From DATAAZ01 sp036259875 (GTDB lineage Bacteria > Actinomycetota > Thermoleophilia > Gaiellales > Gaiellaceae): DNA of 64,000 nucleotides. Under the pieces are notes generated by a model that ran no database searches, was not told the origin of the DNA, and saw only the letters and a list, made by a program, of their open reading frames with translations. Position 1 is the first letter of the stretch. Each line of letters begins with the position of its first letter. The position numbers and the translations under genes are program-made. The DNA lies in the NCBI GenBank assembly GCA_036259875.1, contig DATAAZ010000037.1, forward strand, positions 1-64,000, written 5' to 3'. Shown here in pieces: positions 25,466-34,681 of this stretch.

Positions 25466-25536
25466 CGACCTCGTGGGAGCCGGGCATGCCGGCCCGCGCG
25501 TGTGCCGGGACGCCCGGCGGCGGGTACCTTCCCGTC

Positions 25537-26565
25537 ATGCCGCTGAACCCGCTCGAGGAGGCCGGCCGGGCGCTCGGTCGGTTGGGCGAGCGGCTTCGCG
25601 AGAGCGCGGGCCCGGAAGGCGAGTGGCTCGCCGACCAGCTCGAGCGCCTCCAGCCGGACGCGCGCCGCCGCCCAGACGAGGAACGGACGCTCGAGGAGCT
25701 CCAGCGCGAGCTCGATGCGCTCGTCGGGCTCGAGACCGTGAAGGAGCAGGTCCGGGCGCTCGTCGCCTTCCTCGAAGTGCAGGGCCTCCGCAAGCAGAGC
25801 GGCCTGCCCGAGGTGGCGACGAGCCAGCACCTCGTCTTCCTGGGCAACCCCGGCACCGGCAAGACCACGATCGCGCGCCTGCTCGCGCAGATGTACCGCG
25901 CGATGGGCCTCCTACGACGAGGCCAGCTCGTCGAGGTCGATCGCGCGGGCCTGGTCGGTCAGTGGGTCGGCTCGACGGCACTCAAGACCGACCGCGTCAT
26001 CCGCCAGGCGCTCGACGGCGTCCTCTTCATCGACGAGGCGTACGCGCTCGCACCGGAGCACGAGCGGCTCGACTTCGGCCATGAGGCGGTCGAGACGCTC
26101 CTCAAACGGATGGAGGACTTCCGCGAGCGCCTCATCGTCATCGTCGCCGGCTATCCGAGGCTGATGCACCGCTTCCTCGCCTCCAACCCGGGGCTTCGCT
26201 CCCGCTTCGCCCGCGAGATCACCTTCCCCGACTACTCGACGGAAGAGCTCCTCGCGATCACGGATAAGTTCGCGGGGGAGCACGAATACGTGCTCGCCGA
26301 CGGCGCCGAGGAGACCCTGCGCGCGATCTTCGACCAGGCGCCGCGCGGCGAGGGGTTCGGGAACGCGCGGTTTGCGCGCACGATCTTCGAGCAGGCGCTC
26401 AACATGCACGCCGTGCGGCTCGCGCGCGACGGCCTCGCGTCCCCCTCGCTCGCGGAGCTGCAGACGCTGACGGACGAGGACGTGCTCGCCGCCGCGCGAG
26501 CGCTCGGCGAGGAGCCGCCCGCCGGACGGGCGTCCGCAGGCGGGTGGTTCCGGCGGCGACGGTGA
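25537..26565 (+). CDS. AAA+ ATPase of the CbbX/SpoVK/EccA type
   Basis: The 342-aa protein has an N-terminal helical region and a DALVGLETVKEQVRALVAFL linker. Walker A GNPGTGKT lies at residues 103-110, Walker B VLFIDEAYAL around 162-171, then FRERLIVIVAGYP and a NPGLRSRFAREITFPDY sensor/arginine region typical of CbbX-like ATPases. These remodel partner complexes such as Rubisco or type VII secretion; no such partner is in the window. ATG 25537 has TACCTT 6 nt before it, so the mRNA is probably leaderless. The 3' end overlaps the synthetase gene. Confidence 0.88.
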   Translation: MPLNPLEEAGRALGRLGERLRESAGPEGEWLADQLERLQPDARRRPDEERTLEELQRELDALVGLETVKEQVRALVAFLEVQGLRKQSGLPEVATSQHLVFLGNPGTGKTTIARLLAQMYRAMGLLRRGQLVEVDRAGLVGQWVGSTALKTDRVIRQALDGVLFIDEAYALAPEHERLDFGHEAVETLLKRMEDFRERLIVIVAGYPRLMHRFLASNPGLRSRFAREITFPDYSTEELLAITDKFAGEHEYVLADGAEETLRAIFDQAPRGEGFGNARFARTIFEQALNMHAVRLARDGLASPSLAELQTLTDEDVLAAARALGEEPPAGRASAGGWFRRRR

Positions 26566-28460
26566 GCGCGTTCATCTGGAGCCCCTCGGAACCGGTGCTC
26601 GAGCGGGCGAACGTCGTCCGGCTCATGCGACGCCATGCGATCGACGACTACTGGGAGCTCGTCCGCCGCTCGCAGGAGGAGCCGGAGTGGTTCTGGCCTG
26701 CCGCGATCGAAGACATGGGGATCGAGTTCTCGACCCCGTGGACGCGGGTGGTCGACGTCGCGCGCGGACCCGAGTGGGCAACCTGGTTCGTCGGCGCGAG
26801 GCTGAACGTCGCATGGAACTGCGTCCACCGGTTCGCCGGCGGCAAGCGCGCGGATGCCGTCGCCGCCGTCGGGCTCGGCGAGGACGGCGACCGCTGGACG
26901 TACACCTTTGCGGAGCTCTCCGCCGAGGTGACCCGGGTCGCGGAGGGGCTCGTCCGGCTCGGCGTGCAGCCCGGCGACCGCGTCGCGATCTACATGCCCA
27001 TGTGTCCGGAAGTCGCCGTCGCGTCGCACGCGTGCGCGCACATCGGCGCCGTCCAGGTCCCAATCTTCTCGGGTTTCGCCGCGCCCGCCGTAGCGCAGCG
27101 GCTCAGGGACTCCGAGGCGAAGGTCGTGCTCTGCGCCGACTGGTCGCTTCGCCGCGGCAAGCGGCACGACATGGGGCGGACCGTCGCCGAGGCGGTGCGC
27201 GAGGTTCCGTCGGTCGAGTACGTCTGCCCGTGGTCCCGCGCCGAGCGCTCCTGGGGAGAGCTGGTCGCCGGGGCGCCGGGCGAGCTGCAACCGCTCGACG
27301 TCGACTCGGAGGCGCCGTATCTCCTCACGTACACGTCCGGGACAACGGGGCGGCCGAAGGGGATCCTCCACGTCCAGGGCGGCTTCCTCGTCTCGATCGC
27401 ACGCGAAGTCGCCTACCAGGCGGACGCGCACCCGGACGACGTTCTCCACTTCGCCACGGACATGGGCTGGATCATGGGGCCGTGGACCGTCGTGGGCGGC
27501 GGTGCGTCCGGCTCCACGCTCGTCTTCGCCGAGGGCGCTCCCGACTGGCCGCCCGACCGGCTCTGGACACTGATCGAGCGCGAGCGCGTCTCGATCCTCG
27601 GCTGCTCGCCGACGCTCGTCCGCGCGCTCCTCCAGCACGGCGATCCCGAAGCCGACCTCTCCTCGCTCCGCACCATCGTGACGACCGGTGAGCCGTGGAA
27701 TCCCGCCCCGTATCGCTGGCTTTTCGAGAAGATCGGGGGCGGACGCTGCCCGATCATCAACTGCTCCGGCGGGACGGAGGTCGGCGCGTGCTTCCTCTCT
27801 CCGACCCCGGCGATCCCGATCAAGGAGTGCTCGCTGGGCGGGCCGGCGCTCGGGATGGCGATGGACGTGGTGGACGGCGAGGGCCGCTCGCTCGTCGGAA
27901 CGGGCGAGGTCGGGGAGCTCGTCTGCCGGAAGCCGTTTCCGGGCATGACGCGCGGCTTCTGGCGCGACCCGGAGCGGTACCTCGAGACGTATTGGCGGCG
28001 CTTGCCCGGCGTCTGGGTGCACGGCGACTGGGCGTCGGTCGACGACCACGGCTACTGGTACCTGCACGGGCGCTCGGACGACACGCTGAACATCGCCGGG
28101 AAGCGGATCGGGCCCGCTGAGCTCGAGTCGGTTGCGGTCGCGCACCCGGCCGTTTCAGAGGCCGCCGCCGTGGGGATCCCGCACGACGTGAAGGGCGAGG
28201 TGGCGTGGATCTTCTGCGTACCGGCTCCCGGCGCCGACGGGTCTGACGACGTGGCGCGCGAGGTGGGCGCGCGGGTCGCCGCCGAGCTCGGGAAGGCGTT
28301 CCAGCCCAACCGCGTCGTGTTCGTACCGGCGCTCCCGAAGACGCGGAGCGCGAAGATCGTCCGCCGAGCGGTGCGGGCTCGCGCGCTCGGCCAGGACCCG
28401 GGCGACCTCTCGTCCGTGGAGAACCCCGAGGCACTCGAGGAGATCGCACGTGTCCTCTGA
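26562..28460 (+). CDS. AMP-dependent acyl-CoA synthetase (acetyl-CoA synthetase-like)
   Basis: The 632-aa ANL-superfamily adenylating enzyme contains the phosphate loop YTSGTTGRPKG, CSGGTEVGACF, the VHGDWASVDDHGYWYLHGRSDD hinge segment and the catalytic-lysine end region LPKTRSAKIVRR. The N-terminal DDYWELVRRSQEEPEWFW resembles acetyl-CoA-synthetase-type proteins. Substrate chain length is not predictable. GTG 26562 overlaps the AAA stop codon (GTGA), and the stop overlaps the SDR start, so AAA, synthetase and SDR form one operon. Confidence 0.92.
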   Translation: MSAFIWSPSEPVLERANVVRLMRRHAIDDYWELVRRSQEEPEWFWPAAIEDMGIEFSTPWTRVVDVARGPEWATWFVGARLNVAWNCVHRFAGGKRADAVAAVGLGEDGDRWTYTFAELSAEVTRVAEGLVRLGVQPGDRVAIYMPMCPEVAVASHACAHIGAVQVPIFSGFAAPAVAQRLRDSEAKVVLCADWSLRRGKRHDMGRTVAEAVREVPSVEYVCPWSRAERSWGELVAGAPGELQPLDVDSEAPYLLTYTSGTTGRPKGILHVQGGFLVSIAREVAYQADAHPDDVLHFATDMGWIMGPWTVVGGGASGSTLVFAEGAPDWPPDRLWTLIERERVSILGCSPTLVRALLQHGDPEADLSSLRTIVTTGEPWNPAPYRWLFEKIGGGRCPIINCSGGTEVGACFLSPTPAIPIKECSLGGPALGMAMDVVDGEGRSLVGTGEVGELVCRKPFPGMTRGFWRDPERYLETYWRRLPGVWVHGDWASVDDHGYWYLHGRSDDTLNIAGKRIGPAELESVAVAHPAVSEAAAVGIPHDVKGEVAWIFCVPAPGADGSDDVAREVGARVAAELGKAFQPNRVVFVPALPKTRSAKIVRRAVRARALGQDPGDLSSVENPEALEEIARVL

Positions 28461-29235
28461 CCTCACCGTGTCGTCCGATCTCGGCGGGGTCGCGCTCGTG
28501 ACGGGCGGCGGGCGCGGGATCGGCCGGTCGATCGCGCTTGACCTCGCCGGCGCCGGTATGCAGGTGGCGATGTCGGCGCGGACGCGCGCCCAGGTGGAGG
28601 CGGTCGCGTCCGAGACCGGCGGGCTCGCGATCGAGGCGGACGTCTCGCGGCGCGAGGACGTCGAGCGCATGGTCGGTGAGACCGAGCGCGAGCTCGGGCC
28701 GATCGATCTGCTCGTTGCGAACGCGGGAGTGAGCCTGTGGGAGGAGAACGCGTGGGAGCTCGAGCCGGACGAGTGGTGGCGCGTTTTGGAAGTGAACGTG
28801 CTCGGCGTCTACCTCTGCTGCCGCGCGGTCATCCCCGGGATGCTCGAGCGCGGCCGTGGTCGGATCGTCATCACCGGGAGCGGCGCCGCCTACCTGCCCG
28901 GATCGACGTCGACGGCCTATTCGGCAAGCAAGGCGGCCGCCTGGCGATTCGGGAACGTGCTCGCGGAGCAGCTCCGGCCGCACGGGATCCCCGTCTTCGT
29001 GATTTCGCCCGGGCTCGTCAAGACGGAGATGACCGCGGATTCATTCGGCGAGGACGCGCCGTGGACGCCGCCCGAGCTCGCGCCGCGCCTTGTGCGGGCG
29101 CTCGCGTCCGGCAGGCTTGACGCGCTCTCCGGCCGGTACATCCACGCCGAGCACGACGCCGACCTCGACGACCTCGCCCGCCGAGCGGACGAGATCGTCG
29201 CCAACGACCTGAACGCGATCCGCCTCCGCCGCTAG
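28450..29235 (+). CDS. Short-chain dehydrogenase/reductase (SDR)
   Basis: The 261-aa classical SDR has cofactor motif TGGGRGIG at residues 18-25, the NAG motif (VANAGV), a catalytic Ser about 144 and Y157xxxK161 in AYSASK. The acid after beta-2 is absent (SARTR), which fits NADP(H) preference. Start GTG 28450 overlaps the synthetase by 11 bp. Partnership with the synthetase suggests action on acyl-CoA-derived alcohols or ketones; that is inference. Confidence 0.92.
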   Translation: MSSDLTVSSDLGGVALVTGGGRGIGRSIALDLAGAGMQVAMSARTRAQVEAVASETGGLAIEADVSRREDVERMVGETERELGPIDLLVANAGVSLWEENAWELEPDEWWRVLEVNVLGVYLCCRAVIPGMLERGRGRIVITGSGAAYLPGSTSTAYSASKAAAWRFGNVLAEQLRPHGIPVFVISPGLVKTEMTADSFGEDAPWTPPELAPRLVRALASGRLDALSGRYIHAEHDADLDDLARRADEIVANDLNAIRLRR

Positions 29236-29322
29236 TTGGCCGGCGGAAGTCCGGCGGTGGCGCCGTCTCGTGAAGACGCCAAGCCAAACGCCCGGAGAGG
29301 TTTTCGCCGCCGAGTCGTAAAC

Positions 29323-29328
29323 TAGTAT
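29323..29328 (+). promoter_or_regulatory. Likely -10 box (TAGTAT) of nadE
   Basis: TAGTAT lies in the 110-bp gap after the SDR gene and 17 nt before the nadE ATG, giving a short leader that contains GAAGG just before the start. The -35 region (GTTTTC, 29300-29305) is weak. Confidence 0.45.
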
Positions 29329-29345
29329 CGTTCACACTGAAGGCG

Positions 29346-31061
29346 ATGCGGATCGCGCTTGCGCAGCTCAACACCGTCGTCGGCGATCTCGACGGGAACC
29401 GGGAACGCATCCTCGCCGGGCTCGGCGAGGCGCGCGCGGCCGGCGCAGACCTCGTCCTCTTTCCCGAGCTCGCCGTCACCGGCTATCCGCCGGAGGACCT
29501 CCTCCTTCGCCCCGACTTCCTGCGCGCGGCCGAAGCGACGCTCCGCGAGATCGCCGGCGCGGCCGACGGGATCGCCGCGCTCGTCGGCTTCCCCCACCTC
29601 GACCGCGACCTCTTCAACGCCGCCGCCCTCGTCGCCGACGGAGAGATAAAGGCCGTCTACCACAAGCGCTTCCTTCCGAACTACGGCGTGTTCGACGAGG
29701 ACCGCTACTTCCAGCCGGGCCGCGAGTGCCTGTTGCTCCGTCTCGGCGAGACGCTCGTCGGGCCGACGATCTGCGAGGACATCTGGCAGCCGGGGCCACC
29801 GGCGACCGAGCTCGCGCTCGCTGGCGCGCACGTGATCGCGAACCTCTCCGCGTCGCCGTTTCACCTCGGGAAGGGCAGCCAGCGGGAGCAGATGCTTGCC
29901 CAGCGCGCCCGCGACAACGTCTGCTGGGTCGCGCTCGTGAACGCCGTCGGCGCGCAGGACGAGCTCGTCTTCGACGGGCACAGCGTCGTGCTCGACCAGG
30001 ACGGGGACGTCGTCGTCCGCGCGCCCGCCTTCGAGGAGGCCGTCACCGTCGCCGACATCGACGCCTCAACGGCAATCGCTCGACGGCTGAGCGACGCGCG
30101 CGGGCGCGCGCTCGCCCGCGAGCGTCCCAGCCTTCCCGATCCGCCCGTCGTCGATCTCGGCGAGCCGCCTCACCGAGAAGACCAGGCCGAGGCAAGACGC
30201 GTCCCGCTCCTCGACGAGCTGGAGCAGATGCGCCTCGCGCTCGAGCTCGGGCTCCGGGACTACGTGCGGAAGAACGGGTTCCGCGACGTGGTGGTCGGCG
30301 TGTCGGGCGGGATCGACTCGGCGCTGACCGCCGCGCTCGCGACGGAAGCGCTCGGGGCCGAGCACGTGGTCGCGGTCTCGATGCCCTCGCGCTACAGCTC
30401 GGCCGCGACGCGCCGCGATGCACGCCTCCTCGCCGAGAACCTCGGCATCCGCTACCTCGAGATCCCGATCGAGGGAATCGTGGCCACGACCGGGGAGGCG
30501 CTCGCGGAGGCGTTCGCCGGCACGGAGCCCGATCTCGCCGAGGAGAACATCCAGGCGCGCATCCGAGGAGTCCTTCTGATGGCGCTCTCGAACAAGTTCG
30601 GATGGCTCGTCGTTGCCACCGGGAACAAGAGCGAGCTTTCGGTCGGCTACGCCACGCTCTACGGCGACATGGCGGGCGGCTTCGCGCTCCTGAAGGACGT
30701 CTTCAAGACGGACGTCTTCCGGCTCGCCCGCCACCTGAACGAGCGGGCCCGGCACGAAGTCATCCCGCAGTCCATCATCGACCGCGCCCCGAGCGCCGAG
30801 CTGCGGGCCGATCAACTGGACGAGGACTCGCTCCCGCCGTATCCGACGCTCGACCGGGTCCTCGAGGCATACGTCGAGCTCGACCGCTCGCGCGAAGAGA
30901 TGACGACGGACGGCTTCGAGCCCGACGTCGTCGAGCGGGCGCTCGCGATGATCGACGGCGCCGAGTACAAGCGTCGCCAGGCGCCGCCCGGCGTGAAGCT
31001 TCGCCCGAAGGCGTTCGGCCGCGACCGGCGCATTCCGATCACCAACCGCTGGCGCGGGTAG
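29346..31061 (+). CDS. nadE: NAD+ synthase, glutamine-hydrolysing
   Basis: The 571-aa two-domain enzyme makes NAD+ from deamido-NAD+, ATP and glutamine. The N-terminal nitrilase-type glutaminase has the triad Glu41 (FPELAVTGYP), Lys107 (HKRFLPNYGVFDE) and Cys143 (TICEDIWQ). The C-terminal synthetase has the P-loop GVSGGIDSALT, then TGNKSELSVGYATLYGDMAG, LKDVFKTDVF and the closing RPKAFGRDRRIPITNRW. Length and ends are normal for the shorter bacterial form. The ATG follows GAAGGCG. Confidence 0.96.
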   Translation: MRIALAQLNTVVGDLDGNRERILAGLGEARAAGADLVLFPELAVTGYPPEDLLLRPDFLRAAEATLREIAGAADGIAALVGFPHLDRDLFNAAALVADGEIKAVYHKRFLPNYGVFDEDRYFQPGRECLLLRLGETLVGPTICEDIWQPGPPATELALAGAHVIANLSASPFHLGKGSQREQMLAQRARDNVCWVALVNAVGAQDELVFDGHSVVLDQDGDVVVRAPAFEEAVTVADIDASTAIARRLSDARGRALARERPSLPDPPVVDLGEPPHREDQAEARRVPLLDELEQMRLALELGLRDYVRKNGFRDVVVGVSGGIDSALTAALATEALGAEHVVAVSMPSRYSSAATRRDARLLAENLGIRYLEIPIEGIVATTGEALAEAFAGTEPDLAEENIQARIRGVLLMALSNKFGWLVVATGNKSELSVGYATLYGDMAGGFALLKDVFKTDVFRLARHLNERARHEVIPQSIIDRAPSAELRADQLDEDSLPPYPTLDRVLEAYVELDRSREEMTTDGFEPDVVERALAMIDGAEYKRRQAPPGVKLRPKAFGRDRRIPITNRWRG

Positions 31062-31080
31062 CGGCACGGCGGCGACCGAC

Positions 31081-31497
31081 GTGCCGGCGCCGAAGCGGCT
31101 CGAATTCACCGCCTCGATCGCGCTCGACGGGAGCCTGTGCGCCGAGGGACGGGAGCGGCTCGACCCGGGCGAGAGCTGGACGTCCGAGCACCTCGTCCTC
31201 GCGGCGCTCTGTCGCTGCACGCTCGCGAGCCTGCGCTTCCACGCCGAGCGGGCGAACTTGACGGCATCGGGGACCGCGGCGGCAACCGGCGTCGTGACGA
31301 AGCGCGACACGGACGGGCGCTACGCGTTCGTCGAGATCCTGTGCGGCCTCGACGTCTCGCTGGAGCCGGGTCCGGCCGATCCCCAGGAGCTCGTCGCGCT
31401 GGCCGAACGCGACTGCTTCATCTCCGCGTCGCTCACCGTGAAGACCGAGTACGAATGGCGCGTGAACGGCGAGCTCGTCCCGGCGGAGACGGGCTAG
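31081..31497 (+). CDS. OsmC family protein
   Basis: The 138-aa OsmC/Ohr-like protein has LDPGESWTSEHLVLAALCRCTLASLRFHAER, with the family's peroxidatic Cys in this helix, and a second Cys late in ERDCFISASL. Members reduce organic hydroperoxides with two cysteines. Start GTG 31081, 19 bp after nadE, so it is probably co-transcribed. Substrate is not determinable. Confidence 0.9.
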   Translation: MPAPKRLEFTASIALDGSLCAEGRERLDPGESWTSEHLVLAALCRCTLASLRFHAERANLTASGTAAATGVVTKRDTDGRYAFVEILCGLDVSLEPGPADPQELVALAERDCFISASLTVKTEYEWRVNGELVPAETG

Positions 31498-31578
31498 GGC
31501 GCCGACTCGCCGGCGCCGAGCATCAGCACGGCCCGGCTTTGCCCGGGGATCCGTCGGCAGCGACCGGTCGACACGCTG

Positions 31579-31599
31579 GACGTCGTTCGAAACGACGTC
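31579..31599. terminator. Strong hairpin between convergent genes
   Basis: GACGTCGTT (31579-31587) pairs perfectly with AACGACGTC (31591-31599) across a CGA loop. It lies in the 170-bp gap between the convergent OsmC and glycosylase genes and can serve both strands. No T-run follows, so intrinsic termination is only probable. Confidence 0.55.
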
Positions 31600-31667
31600 T
31601 AAGGCCTTCGTCGACGCCGGGGCGGCGGGCCGCCGGCCTCGGGGCGCTCCGGCCCCCCCGTTCCTCG

Positions 31668-32171
31668 TCAGAGTGCTGCAAGCGCCCGGAACCAGCGCAG
31701 CCGCTCCGCGTACGGGACGGTCGCGTTCGCAGGCGACGTGGAGGGGAGCACGAAGAGCCGCGTTTCGGCGAGCTGCCGGCCCTGGAGTCCCAGCGGCGCC
31801 CGCTCACCGAACGCGCCCCCGTACGCCGCCTTCCCGACGAACGCGATCGTCTTCGGGGCGAGCTCGCGCGCGATCCGCTCGAGCCGCTCGGCCGCACCCG
31901 CGAAGTCGCTCCGTCGCAGGTCGCCGCTTCCGCGCGTCGTTCGGTGGGCCGCGTTCGTGAGGCCGAGGCCCAGGCCGAGCATCGTCCACTGCTCGCTCGG
32001 GTCGAGGAGGCGCGGGGTCAGCCCCGAGTCGGCGAGCAGCCGCCAGAAGTCGTTGCGCGGGTTCGCGAAGTGATGACCCGCAGCGGCCGAGCGGAGGCCG
32101 GGATTTATGCCGCAGAAGACGATCCGGAGTCCCGGCGCGAGCACGTCTGGCAGCGCAGTCGCGCGGGTCAC
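31668..32171 (-). CDS. mug: G/U mismatch-specific uracil-DNA glycosylase (MUG)
   Basis: The 167-aa member of the MUG family of uracil-DNA glycosylases excises U or T opposite G. The catalytic-site motif GINPG is at residues 21-25, then HHFANPRNDFWRLL. The end motif LFVLPSTSPANATVPYAERLRWF matches the family's PS(T/P)S-N motif. GTG 32171 overlaps the preceding thioredoxin-like gene stop (GTGA), giving a two-gene unit. Confidence 0.93.
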   Translation of the reverse strand: MTRATALPDVLAPGLRIVFCGINPGLRSAAAGHHFANPRNDFWRLLADSGLTPRLLDPSEQWTMLGLGLGLTNAAHRTTRGSGDLRRSDFAGAAERLERIARELAPKTIAFVGKAAYGGAFGERAPLGLQGRQLAETRLFVLPSTSPANATVPYAERLRWFRALAAL

Positions 32172-32491
32172 GCTCCCGGGTCGCCCCACGCCTGTGGGCC
32201 GCACTCCGGGCAGGCGAGCTCGAACCCCTCGAGCTCGGCGAGGATGCGCGCCAGCGGCACGCGCTCCTCGTGAAGCGCGATCGTGCCGTACCGGTCGACC
32301 ACCGCGACGGCGGGGCGGCCGAGCGCGGCCGAGATGGCTCCCGCCTCGCGCTCGACGACGAGCTCCGCCCGAAGCGCCGCGAGCTCGGCGCGCGCGACCT
32401 CGTACTCGCCTGCGTCGTCGCGGCAGACGACGACGGCGTGCCGTCGCCCGCGAAGCGGCCAGAGCGCGGGGAGCGAGCGAACGTCGCGCAC
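32168..32491 (-). CDS. Thioredoxin-fold small protein of unknown function
   Basis: The 107-aa protein begins VRDVRSLPALWPLRGRR and continues HAVVVCRDDAGEY..., then a helix and GRPAVAVVDRYGTIALHEE. This resembles peroxiredoxin-like or thioredoxin-fold strands without the usual N-terminal CxxC. It ends with CPECGPQAWGDPGA, a CxxC that could be redox-active or bind metal. GTG 32491 has TATCGT 7 nt upstream, so it is likely leaderless. It is divergent from the epimerase gene with only 25 bp between start codons and is coupled to mug. Confidence 0.65.
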   Translation of the reverse strand: MRDVRSLPALWPLRGRRHAVVVCRDDAGEYEVARAELAALRAELVVEREAGAISAALGRPAVAVVDRYGTIALHEERVPLARILAELEGFELACPECGPQAWGDPGA

Positions 32492-32498
32492 GGGGCGA

Positions 32499-32508
32499 AC
32501 GATAGGGT
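32499..32508. promoter_or_regulatory. Compact bidirectional leaderless promoter
   Basis: Minus-strand -10 TATCGT (32504-32499) and plus-strand -10 TAGGGT (32503-32508) share two bases. They lie 7 nt and 8 nt before the GTG starts at 32491 and 32517. Confidence 0.55.
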
Positions 32509-32516
32509 CAGCCGCC

Positions 32517-33512
32517 GTGAAGCTGCTCGTCCTCGGCGGGACGCTGTTCCTCGGCCGCCACGTGGTGGAGACCGCCGTTGCGCGCGGGCACGAGGTGACG
32601 ATCTTCAACCGCGGCCGCACGAACCCCGCTCTCTACTCCGACGTCGAGCGCCTCCACGGCGACCGCGGCGGCGACCTGCATGCCCTCCAAGGCCGCCGCT
32701 GGGACGCCGTCGTTGACACGTCTGCGGCCCTGCCGCGCTGGGTCCGGGAGACGGCTCGCGTGCTCGCAGGCGGGGTCGGCCACTACACCTTCGTCTCGAC
32801 CTGCTCGGTCTACGCCGATGTGGCTCACCCGGGCGTCGACGAGGCGGCCCCGGTTCACGAGCTCGCGGACGAAACGGTCGAGGAGATACACGACGGCGCG
32901 ACGTACGGCGCGCTGAAAGCGCTCTGCGAGCGGGAGGCCGAGCGCGCGTTCCCCGGGCGCGCGCTCGCAATCCGGCCGGGCCTGATCGTCGGGCCGCACG
33001 ACGACAGCGGGCGCTTTGCGTACTGGGTCCACCGGATCGCCCGAGGCGGCGCGATCCTCGCGCCGGAGCCGCGCGGCCAACCGGTCCAGTTCCTCGACGC
33101 CCGCGACCTGGCGGAGTGGATCCTCGACATGGCCGAGGCGCGGGCGACCGGCGTCTACAACGCAACCGGACCGAGGGAGCAGATGACGATTGGCCAGCTC
33201 CTGGACGCCATGGTGAGCGCTGTCGCGACCGACGCCCGGCTGGTCTGGGTCGACGAGGCCTTCCTCGTCCAGAACGGCGTCGAGGCGTGGACAGACCTGC
33301 CGCTCTGGCTTGCTCCGAATACGCACCCCGGGCTCGCAGGCTTTCTGTCGTTCGACGTGGGCCGCGCGCTCGCGGCGGGGTTGCGATTCCGTCCCCTCGC
33401 CGACACGATTCAGGCGACGCTCGACAAAGCCGAGCCGACGACGGCGGCGGGGCTCTCCGCTGCCCGCGAGGCCGAGCTCCTCGGCGCCTGGCAGAGGAGC
33501 GAGGCTGCGTGA
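32517..33512 (+). CDS. NAD-dependent epimerase/dehydratase family protein
   Basis: The 331-aa extended-SDR protein starts KLLVLGGTLFLGRHVVE (Rossmann GGTxFLG). It has YTFVSTCSVYADVA and the catalytic-type YGALKALCE (YxxxK), RPGLIVGPHDDSGRFAYWV and the QFLDARDLAEWI segment of the isoflavone-reductase/mRNA-binding CSP41-like subgroup. The substrate is unknown. GTG 32517 is 8 nt after TAGGGT. The stop overlaps the aminotransferase start by 4 bp. Confidence 0.88.
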   Translation: MKLLVLGGTLFLGRHVVETAVARGHEVTIFNRGRTNPALYSDVERLHGDRGGDLHALQGRRWDAVVDTSAALPRWVRETARVLAGGVGHYTFVSTCSVYADVAHPGVDEAAPVHELADETVEEIHDGATYGALKALCEREAERAFPGRALAIRPGLIVGPHDDSGRFAYWVHRIARGGAILAPEPRGQPVQFLDARDLAEWILDMAEARATGVYNATGPREQMTIGQLLDAMVSAVATDARLVWVDEAFLVQNGVEAWTDLPLWLAPNTHPGLAGFLSFDVGRALAAGLRFRPLADTIQATLDKAEPTTAAGLSAAREAELLGAWQRSEAA

Positions 33513-34681
33513 GCGCGGTCGCGCTCGACGTCGCGGCCGTTCGGGCTCGGTTCTCGGCGCTCGGCCGGCCGACCGCGTTCTTCGACGGGCCGGGCGGGAC
33601 GCAGGTTCCCGACTCGGTGATCGATGCGGTCGCTGCCTACCTCCGACGGTCGAACGCGAACCTCGGCGGCGCGTTCGCGACGAGCGTCGCGAGCGACGCG
33701 CTCGTCGTCGCGGCCCACTCGACCGCCGCCCGGTTCCTCGGCTGCTCGCCGGACGAGGTCGGCTTCGGGCCGAACATGACGACGCTCAACTTCTCACTCT
33801 CGCGCGCGCTCGCGCGCGACCTCAGAAGAGGCGACGAGATCCTCGCCACGCGGCTCGACCACGACGCGAACGTCTCGCCGTGGCTCGAGCTCGCCCGTGA
33901 CCTCGAGCTCGTCGTACGCTTCGTCGACGTCCGCGACGACTGCACGCTCGACATCCACGACCTCGAGCGACAGCTGGGCGGGCGCACGCGGGTCGTCGCC
34001 TTCCCGTGGGCCTCGAACGCGGTTGGAACGATCACCGACGTGCGGCAAATCGCCGCCCTCGCCCACGAGGCGGGCGCACTCGCGTGGGTCGACGCGGTCC
34101 ACTATGCGCCGCACGGCCCGATCGACGTCCGCGCCGTCGGCGCCGACGTCCTCCTGTGCTCGCCGTACAAGTTCTACGGGCCGCACCTCGGCCTCTTCTT
34201 CGCGCGCGCGGAGCTGCTCGAGCGCCTCCAGCCATACAAGGTTCGCCCCGCGCCGGACGAGCCGCTCGCGCAGCGCTTCGAGACGGGAACGCAGCCCCAC
34301 GAGCTCTTCGCCGGCTTCGTGGCCGCAGTCGAGTACCTCGAGTCGATCGGCTGGGACGCCATCGAGGCACAGGAGCGCGATCTCGCCCAGCGATTCCTCG
34401 ACGGGCTACCCGGCGGCATCGAGCTCCACGGCATCGGCGCCGCGGAGGGGAGGACCCCCACGTTCGCGCTCACGCTTTCCGGGCGTTCGCCGTTCCACGT
34501 CGCGCGCGACCTGGGGGAGCGGGACATCGCCGTCTGGGCAGGTGACTACTACGCGATCGAGATCATGAAGCGCCTCGGCCTCCCGGAAGGCGCCGTTCGC
34601 GTCGGCTTCGTCCACTACAACACGGCCGAGGAGGTCGACCGGCTGCTCGCCGAGCTCGCGCGGCTCGCAGGTCAGCCGTAG
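33509..34681 (+). CDS. Class V aminotransferase, cysteine desulfurase-like
   Basis: The 390-aa fold-type I PLP enzyme has AFFDGPGGTQVP, FGPNMTTLNFSLSRAL, DHDANVSPWLELA, AWVDAVHYAPHGPIDV and the PLP lysine in CSPYKFYGPHLG. It belongs to the family of NifS/CsdA-like and isopenicillin-N-epimerase-like proteins. There is no clear catalytic Cys loop, so desulfurase activity is doubtful. It is coupled to the epimerase gene (GTGA) and ends by overlapping the convergent SIS gene by 10 bp. Confidence 0.87.
   Translation: MSAVALDVAAVRARFSALGRPTAFFDGPGGTQVPDSVIDAVAAYLRRSNANLGGAFATSVASDALVVAAHSTAARFLGCSPDEVGFGPNMTTLNFSLSRALARDLRRGDEILATRLDHDANVSPWLELARDLELVVRFVDVRDDCTLDIHDLERQLGGRTRVVAFPWASNAVGTITDVRQIAALAHEAGALAWVDAVHYAPHGPIDVRAVGADVLLCSPYKFYGPHLGLFFARAELLERLQPYKVRPAPDEPLAQRFETGTQPHELFAGFVAAVEYLESIGWDAIEAQERDLAQRFLDGLPGGIELHGIGAAEGRTPTFALTLSGRSPFHVARDLGERDIAVWAGDYYAIEIMKRLGLPEGAVRVGFVHYNTAEEVDRLLAELARLAGQP

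Noticed and set aside
23551..25500. Long plus-strand frame running into the AAA ATPase gene
   Set aside because: Only the part from 25537 has AAA motifs. The upstream part is antisense to TetR and MFS and is low complexity.
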